DNA from: Dryas octopetala
Taxonomy: Eukaryota; Streptophyta; Magnoliopsida; Rosales; Rosaceae
Reading direction: 5' to 3'
Assembly: GCA_963921425.1 (NCBI GenBank)
Contig: OY992834.1
Location: 20,535,923 to 20,599,922, forward strand
DNA: 64,000 nucleotides
Shown here: positions 1-10,400 of the stretch, piece by piece
How positions within the stretch are numbered: position 1 is the stretch's first letter
Layout of the letters: each line of letters starts with the position of its first letter
Program-made: the position numbers and the translations under genes
Notes under the pieces: model-generated
What the model was told of the DNA's origin: nothing
The model's input: the letters and a program-made list of their open reading frames with translations, nothing else
Database searches by the model: none

Positions 1-1843
1 TCAGAAGAAGAGTGGCGGCGTTGGTGAGAAGATGATGGTTGAGAAACCGACGCGGCTCATTGAGCAAGGGGAGAATCAGGAGAGAGTCTTTGAAAGTTTA
101 TCCCAAATTTTTGAGAAGGACATATTTAATTTGGGACCTTTGATTGCTTCTTGGGTGACGTAGAGAGACAATACGGGTAAGCAGACTCCTTCAAAAGACC
201 AAGTTCAAAACTTGAGGGCTTTATGATAACCACTTTGCATGGGGCTAGCAATAAGGAACAACAGCTAAAGAAGAAGGATGGTGGGTGGAAACGAAAAGAT
301 TGAATGATTCTGACTCAGTCTCAATGGAGTGTGAGGGGGTGGGATTGTGAGGCAGGAAATGAAAGGAAAGGCCAGGGGGAACAGTTTCGAGAGTTTGTAC
401 GCAAAAGAAGGGAAGACTTGCAAATAAGAATACAAATGGTGAATCTTGTTAAGGCTCAAATAAGAGCAACGTGGTGGGACCGGGGGAGCCGGCCCACCAC
501 GAACAATGAAAATCCTCAATTGGAATATTCGTGGTCTTCGGCAACCTCGAACATTCGCCTATCTCAAACATGTTCTGAAAGAAAAAATGTCGAATGTCAT
601 TTTTCTGACAGAGACGAAATGACAGAAAAATAGATGGAGAAACTTATGCTACAACTGGGAATGAAAGAAGCTATGAGAGTGGGAAGGGGAGATATTGGAG
701 GAGAGTTAGTAATGCTATGGCGACATGGATGGGATCTTCGTTTATTATCTTATTCCTTGGGACACATTGATAGGGTGATTGATCAACCATCCGATTTCAA
801 CTTTCGCCTTACCAGTTTTTTATGGAAATCCTGTAACTAATCAAAGGAGACATTCTTAGGAGTTGTTGAGATGTTTGCATGGGATGAGAACTGGTCCTTG
901 GATGGTTTTTGGGGACTTTAATGAGATTCTCTCTGATATAGAAAAAGATGGTGATTTGGAAAAATCGGAGAGTTAAATGAGGGTTTTTCGAGATGTGCTT
1001 CTTGATTGTGGCCTAACAGATGTGCATGTTTTGGGTGATCCATACACTTAGGAGCGCACCCAGGATGGGGAAGTATATATATCAGGGAACGTCTTGATAG
1101 ATGTGTGATTAATAATTGTTTACATAGTCTCTTTGAACATTTTATGGTGTATCATCTACAAGTCCCTGGATCGGATTATATTCCTATTTTTATGGAGGTG
1201 CAATCTTGGAATCAGTCGAATGCATGCCCCTCTCCGCGTCGATTCCATTTTGAGCAGCAATGGTGCAAAGAAGAATGGTGTGAGGATATAATTCGTGATG
1301 CATGGCAGTACACAATTCCAAATCGCAATTTAGTGCTTCAAGGAATACATCATTATGCAATGAACTTGAAAAATTGGAGCTCAAATTTATATGGGGGTCG
1401 GCGGAAAAAAAATCAAAAAGTTATAGGTGGAACTTAAGAAATTAAAGGGAAGTTCACAATATCATCAATCTTTTCAACGCCAAAAGGATATTGAGAGAGA
1501 ATTGGAAAATTTAATTGAAGCAGATGAGGTGTATTGGAGGCAGCGATCGCGCATTAATTAGCTAAAAGAGGGCGATAAAAATTTGAGATTTTTTCATGAA
1601 TATGCGAAGGAGCGTGGAAAGCGGAATTCTATTGACGGGCTCTTTAATAACCAACAGGAGTGGGTCACGGAAAAAGATTAGGGAATATGTTTTGTGATTA
1701 TTTCATAACTCTGTTTACTTGTATTGGTGGTGTGGATATGCAGAGGATTTTAGAGATTGTGGAGCCCAGAGTCACGGAAGTGTTGAATCAGAACCTTATT
1801 CGGCCTTTTCATCAGGAGAAGATTGAGCATGCTTTAAAATAAA
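1..1843 (+). pseudogene. L1-type LINE, 5' part: ORF1 tail and endonuclease region (decayed)
   Basis: This is the upstream part of a non-LTR retrotransposon that starts outside the window. From about 507 a frame reads KILNWNIRGLRQPRTFAYLK, the usual start of the APE-type endonuclease of plant L1 elements. Broken pieces of endonuclease and linker follow to about 1840, with many stops and frame changes. Nothing here can make a full protein. The reading stops at EKIEHALK where the Mutator-like element begins and resumes after it with the KAPG-type reverse transcriptase start, so these are two halves of one LINE. Plant L1 ORF2 proteins carry endonuclease, reverse transcriptase, a zinc-binding region and often RNase H. 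All of these can be found in order across the three LINE pieces in this window. Confidence 0.8.
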
Positions 1844-3482
1844 TGGCAAATTACAGGCAAGTACCTCAACTAACCACCCAATTTCACTCAAGTAACCCAA
1901 TAAAAAAAAAACAAAATTGTTCAGAGATACCTCAATTACTAATGTTGAACATCCAGGTACCTCCGTTAACTTTTCTGTTTGGGAGGCCGTTAACTGCCTA
2001 CGTGACACACTCACATGGCTTTAAAAAAATGCCATGTAGACAAAAAAATAATAAAAAATGAAATAAACTTTTAAAAATAAACTAAATAATTTTAAAAAAT
2101 TAATATACCCACTAATTAAATTAAAAAACAAAAACAAAAAACTCAATCTTAAGATCAAACAAGTTCATGGCAAAAAAAAAAAAAAAAAAGATCAAACAAG
2201 TTAAATTGAGCTTGAATAAGTGGAATTACTCATAAATCTTAGCTGCCCAGTAAAGACAAACCCAAAAACCTTTCAATAAAGGAAATGAATTTGGAAATCA
2301 AATCAAGAAACAAAATTTACCCAGAAAATTCAATCAATTAAAAAAAAACCCAGTTTAAAAAATCACCTAGTTTGATCGGGAGGCTTGTAGCCATTGCAGA
2401 TCCCGATCTACAACTCTCACCTCAACCACCAGCCATTGCGGACGATAATAGCGGGCTGTTGAAAGAGAGACGTCGACAACTGAGTCTCCGGCACCTCCTG
2501 AGAGCCAAACACCTCAACTCCGGTGACGTATAGCTGGTTGGAGAAGATCGGCGCTTGTCCTTGACGGAGTCGACATCGAAGTTTGAGAACGAGTAGAATC
2601 TGTCGTCGTCGAACGGACGAGTTGTAACCTGCATCATCTTCGTCGAACAGGCGGGTTAACCCGGACCCGATCTGTGCTCCCTCTGTCCTGCATCTTCTTC
2701 ACCAGCGGCGGGGACTTGCAGCTAAGATATGGTTTTCGTGATTTTTGTCTCCCCTCTCCTCCGCGATTTGTTCTTGGATTTTGCTCAGCCCTTTCGTGAT
2801 TTTTGTCGATTTGGTTATGGATATAAGTTCTTCTTTTGATTTCTGGTTGATTTTGGATTTGATTTCTTCATCAATTTGGTTTATGTGTGATTTATTTGGG
2901 TAATTTCTTGATCTGCGATTTTTGTGTGATTTCTTTGGGTATTCTTGATATGCGATTTTTGTGTGATTTCTTTGGTAATTTATGTTTGGCTGCAAATTTT
3001 TTACTCCATAATTTTGGATTTTAGGTGTTATGTATAATCTGTTTGATTTGTTTGTTTTTTTTTTTGTTTGCTTAATCTATTTTGAATCGTTTGTGTGTGA
3101 ATTGCAAGCCAAATACATGAAGAAGAAAGAAAAATAACAAAAAGAAGAAAGAATGCATGAATTATTTTCCAGTAATCTGTTATGTCCAAACGAAAAAGCC
3201 AAATGCATGAATCTTTTTTTGTTTTAATTTTTATTTTAATTATTGGGTATTTAATTTTTTTTGTTTTTTTATAATTATTTATTTTATTTTTAAAAGTTTA
3301 TTTTATTTTTTATTATTTTTTTGTTTGCATGGCATTTTTTAAAGCCATGTCAGTGTGCCACATAGGCAGTTAACAGCCTCCCAGACAGAAAAGTTGACGG
3401 AGGTATCTTTGATCAACTTTTTTTATTGGGGTACTTAAGTGAAATTGAGTGGTTAGTTGAGGTACTTGCGTGTAATTTGCCC
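1844..3482. mobile_element. Non-autonomous Mutator-like element inserted in the LINE
   Basis: The element has long terminal inverted repeats. The left end reads GGCAAATTACAGGCAAGTAC and the right end is its imperfect complement, with homology over roughly 180-200 bp. Flanking repeats are TAAAATAAA on the left and TAAAACAAA on the right, a 9-bp target duplication with one mismatch, as expected for Mutator-type transposition. The 1.6-kb body contains no transposase-like frame. It is AT-rich except for a GC-richer patch at about 2380-2700. The insertion lies inside the LINE reverse transcriptase region, so it is younger than the LINE. Confidence 0.78.
2400..2660 (-). pseudogene. Possible captured gene fragment inside the Mutator-like element
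   Basis: This stretch is clearly GC-richer than the rest of the element. On the minus strand it has an open frame containing FDDDRFYSFSNFDVDSVKD, and a second frame reads NQLYVTGVEVFGSQEVPETQ. I do not recognise a protein family. Elements of this kind in plants (Pack-MULEs) often carry host exon pieces, and the base composition fits that idea. It could equally be chance open frame in GC-rich filler. Confidence 0.3.
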
Positions 3483-5104
3483 TAAAACAAATGTATCTCA
3501 CCAAAGCTCCGGAAATTAATGGCATGTCTGCCATCTTCTATAAAAAAATATTGGCATATAGTTGGCGATGATGTTGTTGATTTTTGCCTCAGAATTTTGA
3601 ATGGACTGGAGAGTGTTTGTAGTGTAAACCATACTTTACTAGCTTTAATTCCGAAAGTGGAGGTCTCACAAATTGTAGCTGACTTTCGGCCAATCAGTCT
3701 TTGTACAGTGCTTTACAAATTGGTTGCGGGGCAAACCGGCTGAAATTGGTTCTTCCACAGTTGATCTCGGAAAAGCAAAGTGTTTTTGTGACGGGGCGCT
3801 TGATTCTTGATAATGTTGTAGTTGCCTTTGAGTTGACCCATGCAATTAAGATATCCTAAATCAGACACTCCGAAGATGGCTCTTAAACTTGATATAGCAA
3901 AAACATATGACCGTGTTGAATGGAGTTTTCTGGAGGCTTTGATAACAAAACTTTTTCTTCATGAGCAGTGTGTTTCATTGAGTATGGACTGCTTGACCAC
4001 GGTGAGCTTTGCTGTATTATGAACAGGGCTACGGCAAGGGTGCCCGCTGTCGCCGTATCTAGCTCTTCCTTATTTGTGCGGAAGGTTTCACTGCTTTAAT
4101 TAATGATGCAGAGCGTAGAAGGGTGATTAGAGGGGTAAGGGTGATTAGAGGGGTAAGGGTGACTCACAATGCTCCAAATATCACACATTTATTTTATACT
4201 GATGACAATTTTCTCTTCCTTGAAGCAACGATTGATGGAGTTAGGGAAATTTAAAACATTCTTTGTATATACGAAAAAGTGTCGGGACAAATGGTGAATC
4301 TCACAAAATTGGCTGTTTGTTTCAGCAAGAATGTCGATCATCTTACATACACTATTATTTCTCAAGTTCTTGGGTTGCCCAAGGTTGACTATCATGAGAA
4401 ATACCTTGGCCTCCCTATGGTTATTGGGTGGGAACGAAAGAAAATGTTTAAGTCTGTCAAGGAACGTATATGGAAGAAGCTGAGTGGATGGAAAGATAAT
4501 TTTTTTCAAGGGCGGGGAAAGAAGTCTTGTTGAAGACAGTGGTTCAAGGAATCTCCATATATTATGAGTGTATTTCAAATGCCTAAGGCAGTTTGCAAAG
4601 AGATAAGATATATAGTTTTTCGTTTCTTGTAGAGAAGTGGTAAAAAGGGGAAAGGTATTCGCTGGCTTCGGTGGGAGAAATTATGTCACTCAAAGTTGGA
4701 GGGTGGGTTGGGTTTTCGAAATTTGCAATTTTTTTAATAAAGCCCTAATAGCTAAGTAGGGGTGGCATCTCATTCAATCACCAAATTCTTTGGTTGGCTA
4801 CGTCCTACAAAGCCGATACTTCCCTTAAGGCTCTTTTATGGATGCTGCACTTGGCTATCGTCCTTCATTAGTTTAGAGATCTTTACACTGGGCTCAAGAC
4901 TTGTTAAAAGGTGGTATCAGGTGGCAGCTAGTTGGTACTAGAGAACATATTTCTGTCAACAAAGATAAATGGCTCCCATCACCAGTTACTTTCAAAGTAC
5001 AATCTCTATAGTTGTTACTTGATTATTGTATGGTTAGGAACCTTATCAATTCCTCTGGTGTATGAAATTTTGACATTCTATATAACTATTTTTTGATTGA
5101 TGAA
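3483..5104 (+). pseudogene. L1-type LINE, reverse transcriptase region (decayed)
   Basis: Reverse transcriptase motifs appear in several frames: a KAPE-type start near 3505, [15 protein letters not shown] near 3690, LKLDIAKTYDRVEWSFLEAL near 3885, the catalytic box read as FYTDDNF near 4195 (usually YADD in this group), and GLPKVDYHEKYLGLPMVIGW near 4370. At least four frameshifts or stops separate them. A short internal duplication (gggtgattagaggggtaag) lies at about 4120-4158. The segment ends where the Tat retrotransposon is inserted, and the C-terminal part of the LINE continues beyond 16349. Confidence 0.82.
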
Positions 5105-5739
5105 TGTTCGTACGACTAATCATCTCGGCATAACGACAAGTCACACAAGGCCTAACACCATGCTGTTTGGGCCTAGACCCAAAAGACTAAGCCCTTCCTG
5201 GGCTCCTAGCCCATGACCTCCTAGGCTCCGGCCTCATGGGCTCCGGCCCCCTGGGCCCCGGCCTTTTAGGCTCCGGCCTCCCAAGCTCAAGCCTCCCGGG
5301 CCCCCGGCCCGTGTCAATTCACTCGGATCCTCGAGACCGGTGCCACTTGGCGCTCCTACAGTGCAAGTCACCACAAAGGACACGTGTCGTCACCGGATTG
5401 GTTGACACTCTTCCAAAGGTACTATAAAAGAGGTACCTTCTTGTCACAAAAGGACAACTGAAATCATTATTATACTATTCACTCACTCTGCTCTCAGATC
5501 TCTCTGGACACTGACTTGAGCGTCGGAGGAGCTTTGGCCGGCACCACACCGGTGCCCTTCCCGCTCACTTTTGTGTACTTGTGCAGGGTGCTTGGATATC
5601 ATTCTCTCTCATTACTCACCAGTCGGACCCAGCTACCCGTTCCTGCCCCACTTCGACGTGTCATCCACTCAGTGGTAGGTCAACGGGCCTACGTGGTTCG
5701 ACTCGACGTTGACTGCTTTACCATTTTTGAGCATCAACA
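5105..5739 (+). repeat. 5' LTR of the Tat element
   Basis: It starts TGTTCGTACG and ends CATCAACA. The first third is a run of degenerate GGGCTCC/GGCCTC units (about 5200-5310). A TATA box follows, and the R-U5 part runs into the primer-binding site. One CACGTG core is present at 5381. A second one, intact in the 3' LTR, is mutated here to CACTTG (5344-5349). Confidence 0.95.
5423..5429 (+). promoter_or_regulatory. TATA box of the Tat 5' LTR
   Basis: TATAAAA sits in the middle of the LTR in the context actataaaagaggtacc. It is conserved in the 3' LTR (about 16032) and in the solo LTR, as expected for the U3 promoter. Transcription probably starts about 30 bp downstream. Confidence 0.75.
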
Positions 5740-5742
5740 GTT

Positions 5743-5760
5743 TGGCGCCGTCTGTGGGAA
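5743..5760 (+). other. Primer-binding site of the Tat element
   Basis: TGGCGCCGTCTGTGGGAA begins 3 bases after the LTR end. The initial TGG pairs with a tRNA 3' CCA. Sites starting TGGCGCCG are typical of Tat/Athila-type plant gypsy elements. It is not the initiator-Met type (TGGTATCAGAGC) used by the second gypsy element in this window. Confidence 0.8.
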
Positions 5761-5812
5761 ACGCACAACTTTTCCCCATTGAATTCTCTACCCTCAGTTG
5801 AGGTGCAGAAAC

Positions 5813-5884
5813 CTTCCGAGCTTCCGAGCTCCCGAGCTTCCGAGCTCCCTAGCTTCCGAGCTTCCTAGCTTCCGAGCTACCGAC
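5813..5884 (+). repeat. 8-bp minisatellite in the Tat leader
   Basis: Nine head-to-tail 8-mers of the form CTTCCGAG, with variants CTCCCGAG, CTCCCTAG and CTTCCTAG, end just before the gag ATG at 5892. The array lies in the untranslated leader. Confidence 0.85.
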
Positions 5885-5891
5885 CCTCACA

Positions 5892-7495
5892 ATGTCTGAC
5901 GGAGGTCCTATCCTCGACCAAGTCGACAACACCCCGCTGGTTGACAAGCGAGGCAAGAAGACTGCCGAATCTGATCAGGAGGAGTACATCCAGCGATTGG
6001 AGGCTCAGCTCCAACGAACCCAGGAACAGCTCGACCTCCAAAAAGGTGCAACACAGCTGTATGAGCGACTCCTCCGCGACAGGGAAGAACATACCACCCC
6101 CCGGAGTGGTGAGAGAAGGAACCCCCATGACAGGGACGAACACACCATTCTCCGGAGTGGTGAGAGGAATAACCCCCCCCGAAGGGACCAAAATGTTTCG
6201 CGTCAGCTGGACGCGGGGGAAGGTAGCCGCTCACCCCCAGGTTTCCAAAAGAGACTTATCCACCCGGTCAGCCGGGCTCGATCTGGCGAGCATCCTACCC
6301 GCTCTGAGGAGTTCCACATTTACCGGGACTGTCGTCATCTGCTCGACGACAACCGCTCTCGGTGAGAAGAGCAGCGGACGAACCGGGGCGAATCCAACCC
6401 GCGTCCCCGAGATTTGGAGGAGGAGCAGGGGCGATCCAACCCGCGCCCCCGAGACTTGGAAGAGGAGCAGGCTCCCCGTCCCAAGCGACGACGGGGAAAA
6501 GAGCAGGTCCTCTCGGCTGGGCGCCGCGCAGAAAGTAACACTTACGTAAGTGAACAAGTCGCTGACTCCGGTAACAGCGGCTCTCTTCCACCAGACCAGC
6601 TCCAGCAACTTCTCATGGACATCAGTGAGCGCCTGAAAAGAGTGGAAGGAGGAAGTCGGGGGGGCACCCATCTTTAGAAACAAGGGAGCTGCCTGGACCT
6701 TTCACAGCTCGCATCCTGTCCACTCCTCCGGTTGGCGACGTCCGACCTCCCAAGATCACTCCATACACAGGGAAGGAAGACCCATATGACCACCTCATGA
6801 GTTTCAGATTCGCTCTGGAATCTAAAGGTGCTGATGATATTACGAAGTGTCGAATCTTCCCTTCCACCCTCTCTGGCAGTGCAAGGGACTGGTTCTACCA
6901 ACTTCCTCCGGGCTCGGTTGATTGTTTCAACGAGCTCCGAGAGCTCTTCCTAGGCCAGTATATCATCCAGACCGATAGAATCTACACCACGGATGACCTG
7001 ACTCGAGTCCGACAGGGCAGCAGGGAATCCCTCCGGGAGTACATCACTCGATTTCAGCTAGAACGATCCCGGTGTCGCGACTGTGATGAGAAGGTAGCCT
7101 TCGCTGCTTTCAAGGGTGGTCTCCTAGAGGGGGACTTCTTGTTTGAACTCAACCGCCGCAATCCGCGCACCTACAAAGAACTTATGCAAGAGGCCATTGC
7201 CTATGCTACTGCGGAATTCAAAACATATGGGAAGAAGCCGCCCACCATGGATCGCCCAAGTACCGACCAGGCCATTATAGTGCCACCCCAGCCCAAGCCC
7301 TACTCGGGTAATCAGCATGGGGGGTCCGGGAAAAAGTTCAGTAAATTCACCAAGAAGCAATTTGGTGATGGTAGAGGTGGAGGGCAACGAAGGGAGGAAA
7401 CTTATCAGACATCCTACGCCTCCAGGTTCAAAGTCTATACAATTCTCACTGTTACTTATACAGAATTGTATCCTCAGATCAAAGACATACTTCCC
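5892..7495 (+). pseudogene. Tat element gag, broken
   Basis: Gag would form the particle shell and bind the element RNA. The frame starts at an ATG reading MSDGGPILDQVDN and has a coiled-coil stretch (YIQRLEAQLQRTQEQL). A TGA stops it at 6363-6365, probably an old CGA arginine codon. It reopens to 6677, where a run of seven G (6658-6664) puts the rest out of frame. From 6671 a second frame carries the typical retrotransposon gag core: a YTGKEDPYDHL start, LSGSARDWFYQLPPGSV, and LREYITRFQLE. It ends near DILPK and then runs straight into protease sequence in another frame. The zinc knuckle (CCHC) expected between these parts is absent, which suggests an internal deletion. Two direct repeats of about 50 and 45 bp (6087-6185, 6380-6475) lie in the N-terminal part. 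Confidence 0.85.
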
Positions 7496-7497
7496 AA

Positions 7498-10400
7498 GCT
7501 AATTTTGATGTGGCTCGGATCCTTGTTGATTGTGGTAGCTCCGTCAACATCCTCTTCGCCTCCGCCTTCACAGCTCTTGGGATTGACAAAGAGAGGCTTG
7601 ACCGGTCGGTCGCTCCTTTACTTAGCTTTTCGGGCGATGTGGTCACCCCTCTTGGCGGGATCTACCTTCCACTCACCCTTGGGAGGTATCCTTCGTCCGC
7701 TACCACAACCACTCAGTTTTTGGTGGTCGACTGCCCCACAGCGTACAACGTCATCCTGGGGCGACCAGCCCTTAACCAACTGAAGGTTATGATTTCCACT
7801 CACTTGCTTCTGATCAAGTTCCCGACCCCATGTGGCACGGGGGTAGTCAAAGGCAACCAAGTGTCAGCCAGGTCCTGCTATACGACTTCCGTCAAGAAGA
7901 AGAAAGAGGCCATGCCCTCTATGGCTGTTTCTGTCTCCCCCACCTGCCCCACCCCGGATCCTCCCGAAGATCCTCGTGATTCATCTTTCAGAGCTATTGC
8001 CCAACCAGATGACAATCATGTGGAAGAAGTTCTCATCTCACCCGCCTACCCGGACCGCAAGGTACGGGTCGGAACCCAGCTTAGTATTGCTCTCCGAGAC
8101 GAACTCATCAACTTCCTTCGTGCCAATGCTGAAGTCTTTGCCTGGTCCTATGATGACATGCCTGGGATCTCTCCAGAGGTGATCTCCCATCGCCTAAGTC
8201 TTAACCCGCGGCACCGCCCCGTCCGCCAAAAGCGCAGGCAGTACAAGCCCGAAATCTATGCTGCTATGAAGGAAGAAGTCGACAAGTTACAGAAAATTGG
8301 TTTCATCCGCGAGGTTTCCTACCCGGATTGGCTGGCCAATGTTGTGATGGTCAAAAAATCAAATGGCAAGTGGCGGATGTGCGTCGACTTCACCGACCTC
8401 AACAAGGCCTGCCCCAAGGATAGTTTTCCTCTTCCCCGAATTGACCAACTGGTTGATGCCACAGCAGGCCACGCCCTCCTTAGTTTCATGGACGCCTACT
8501 CCGGCTATAACCAAATCCTTATGCACAGCTCCGACCAGGACAATACGGCCTTCATTATTGACAGGGGCCTATATTGTTACAAAGTCATGCCTTTCGGACT
8601 CAAAAATGCCGGGGCCACCTACCAGCGTTTGGTCAACTCTATTTTCTCAGAATATATTGGTAAGTCCATGGAGGTCTATGTGGACGACATGCTTGTTAAG
8701 AGTGTCCGGGCAGAGGACCACGTCCACAAACTCTCTGAGATGTTTTCCGTGCTCAAGAAGTACCAAATGCGCCTGAACCCTGCCAAGTGCACGTTCGGCG
8801 TATTTTTGGGAAAATTCCTTGGCTTCATGGTGAGCCAAAGGGGGATAGAGGCCAACCCTGAAAAAATCAAAGCCTTGATCGATATGCAATCTCCCAGAAC
8901 TCAGAAGGAAGTGCAGAGCCTAACGGGCAGGGTCGCCGCCTTGACACGATTCATATCCAAGGCCACCGACCGTTGCGCCCCATTCTTCAAAACCCTTAAG
9001 GCTCGGACAAAATACATTGACTGGACTCCGGAGTGTGAGAAGGCCTTCCAAGATCTAAAAGAGTACATGAGCAAATCACCTCTACTTTCTAAACCCGAGC
9101 CAGGGGAAGAGCTACTCCTCTACTTGTCCGTTTCCCTGACAGCCACCAGCTCAGTCCTCATTCGACTTGAGGATAGGGTTGAGCACCCGGTGTACTATAC
9201 TAGCAAGGCCCTGCAAGATGCTGAGACCAGATATCCAGAGATAGAAAAATTAGCCCTTGCCTTGGTCACATCAGCCCGGCGCCTCCGCCCATACTTCCAG
9301 GCTCATCCTATCGTGGTTCTCACCAACCAACCACTTAGGCAAGTATTGCAGCGGCCTGAGGTCTCTGGCCGACTTATCAAATGGTCCATTGAGTTGAGCG
9401 AATTTGACATTTCCTACCGCCCAAGGCCCGCAATCAAGGGACAAGCCATTGCAGACTTCATTTCAGAGTCTACATTCCTACCCGAGGCTGAGCCCTCCTC
9501 CACCATTGTGTCGACCACCGACCCACCAACTTCTTCTACTCCAGCAATAAGGTTGGATCGCCCAATCTGGTCCTTATATGTTGATGGATCTTCTAATCAA
9601 CAGGGCAGTGGAGCCGGACTTGTTTTGATCGCCCCTGACCAGACCACCATTGAGTATGCTCTTCGATTCGGCTTCCAGGCATCCAACAATGAGGCTGAAT
9701 ATGAGGCCTTCATTGCCGGCTTATCTTTGGCACTACATATGGACGTTGAGCAACTCCGAATCTACAGCGATTCTCAACTTGTGGTGAACCAGGTCACGCA
9801 GGAATACCAGACCAAGGGTGAGCGCATGGCCGCCTACTTCACCAAAGTTCAAAGCCTACTCAATCAATTCTCAGCATACCAGCTCATCCAAATCCCTAGG
9901 GCGGACAATGAGAGGGCAGATGCCCTAGCTCGCCTTGCCTCGGCAGTCGACCATGAAGCTGGGAGGTCTGTCCCAGTCGAGTTCTTACCTCAGCGCAGCA
10001 TTGATGTTATGGAAGTCTGCCAATCTGCGCAACAAGCTAGTTGGATGGACCCTCTCCTTGCATTTCTTAAGCATGGGAACCCACCCGCGGACAAGGCTGA
10101 GGCTCGACGCCTTCGCCATAGAGCTTCCCGGTACACCATTATTAACGACAAGTTATACAAGCGGGGTTTCTCCCTGCCATACTTGCGCTGCCTCACCCCC
10201 GAACAAGGCGACTATATCCTCCGGGAGATCCATGAAGGGGTCTGTGGCAATCATGCAGGGGCCCACTCTTTAGCCCACAAGGCCATCCACCAAGGCTATT
10301 ATTGGCCGACCCTCCGCGCTGATGCAAGGAAGCTCACCCAGAAATGCATCAAGTGCCAAAAATTTGCCACTTTTCCGCACCAACCACCCGAGCCCCTAAC

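Noticed and set aside
5908..6683. Overlapping minus-strand frames opposite gag
   Set aside because: They are shadows of the gag frame in GC-rich sequence. They show no independent features.
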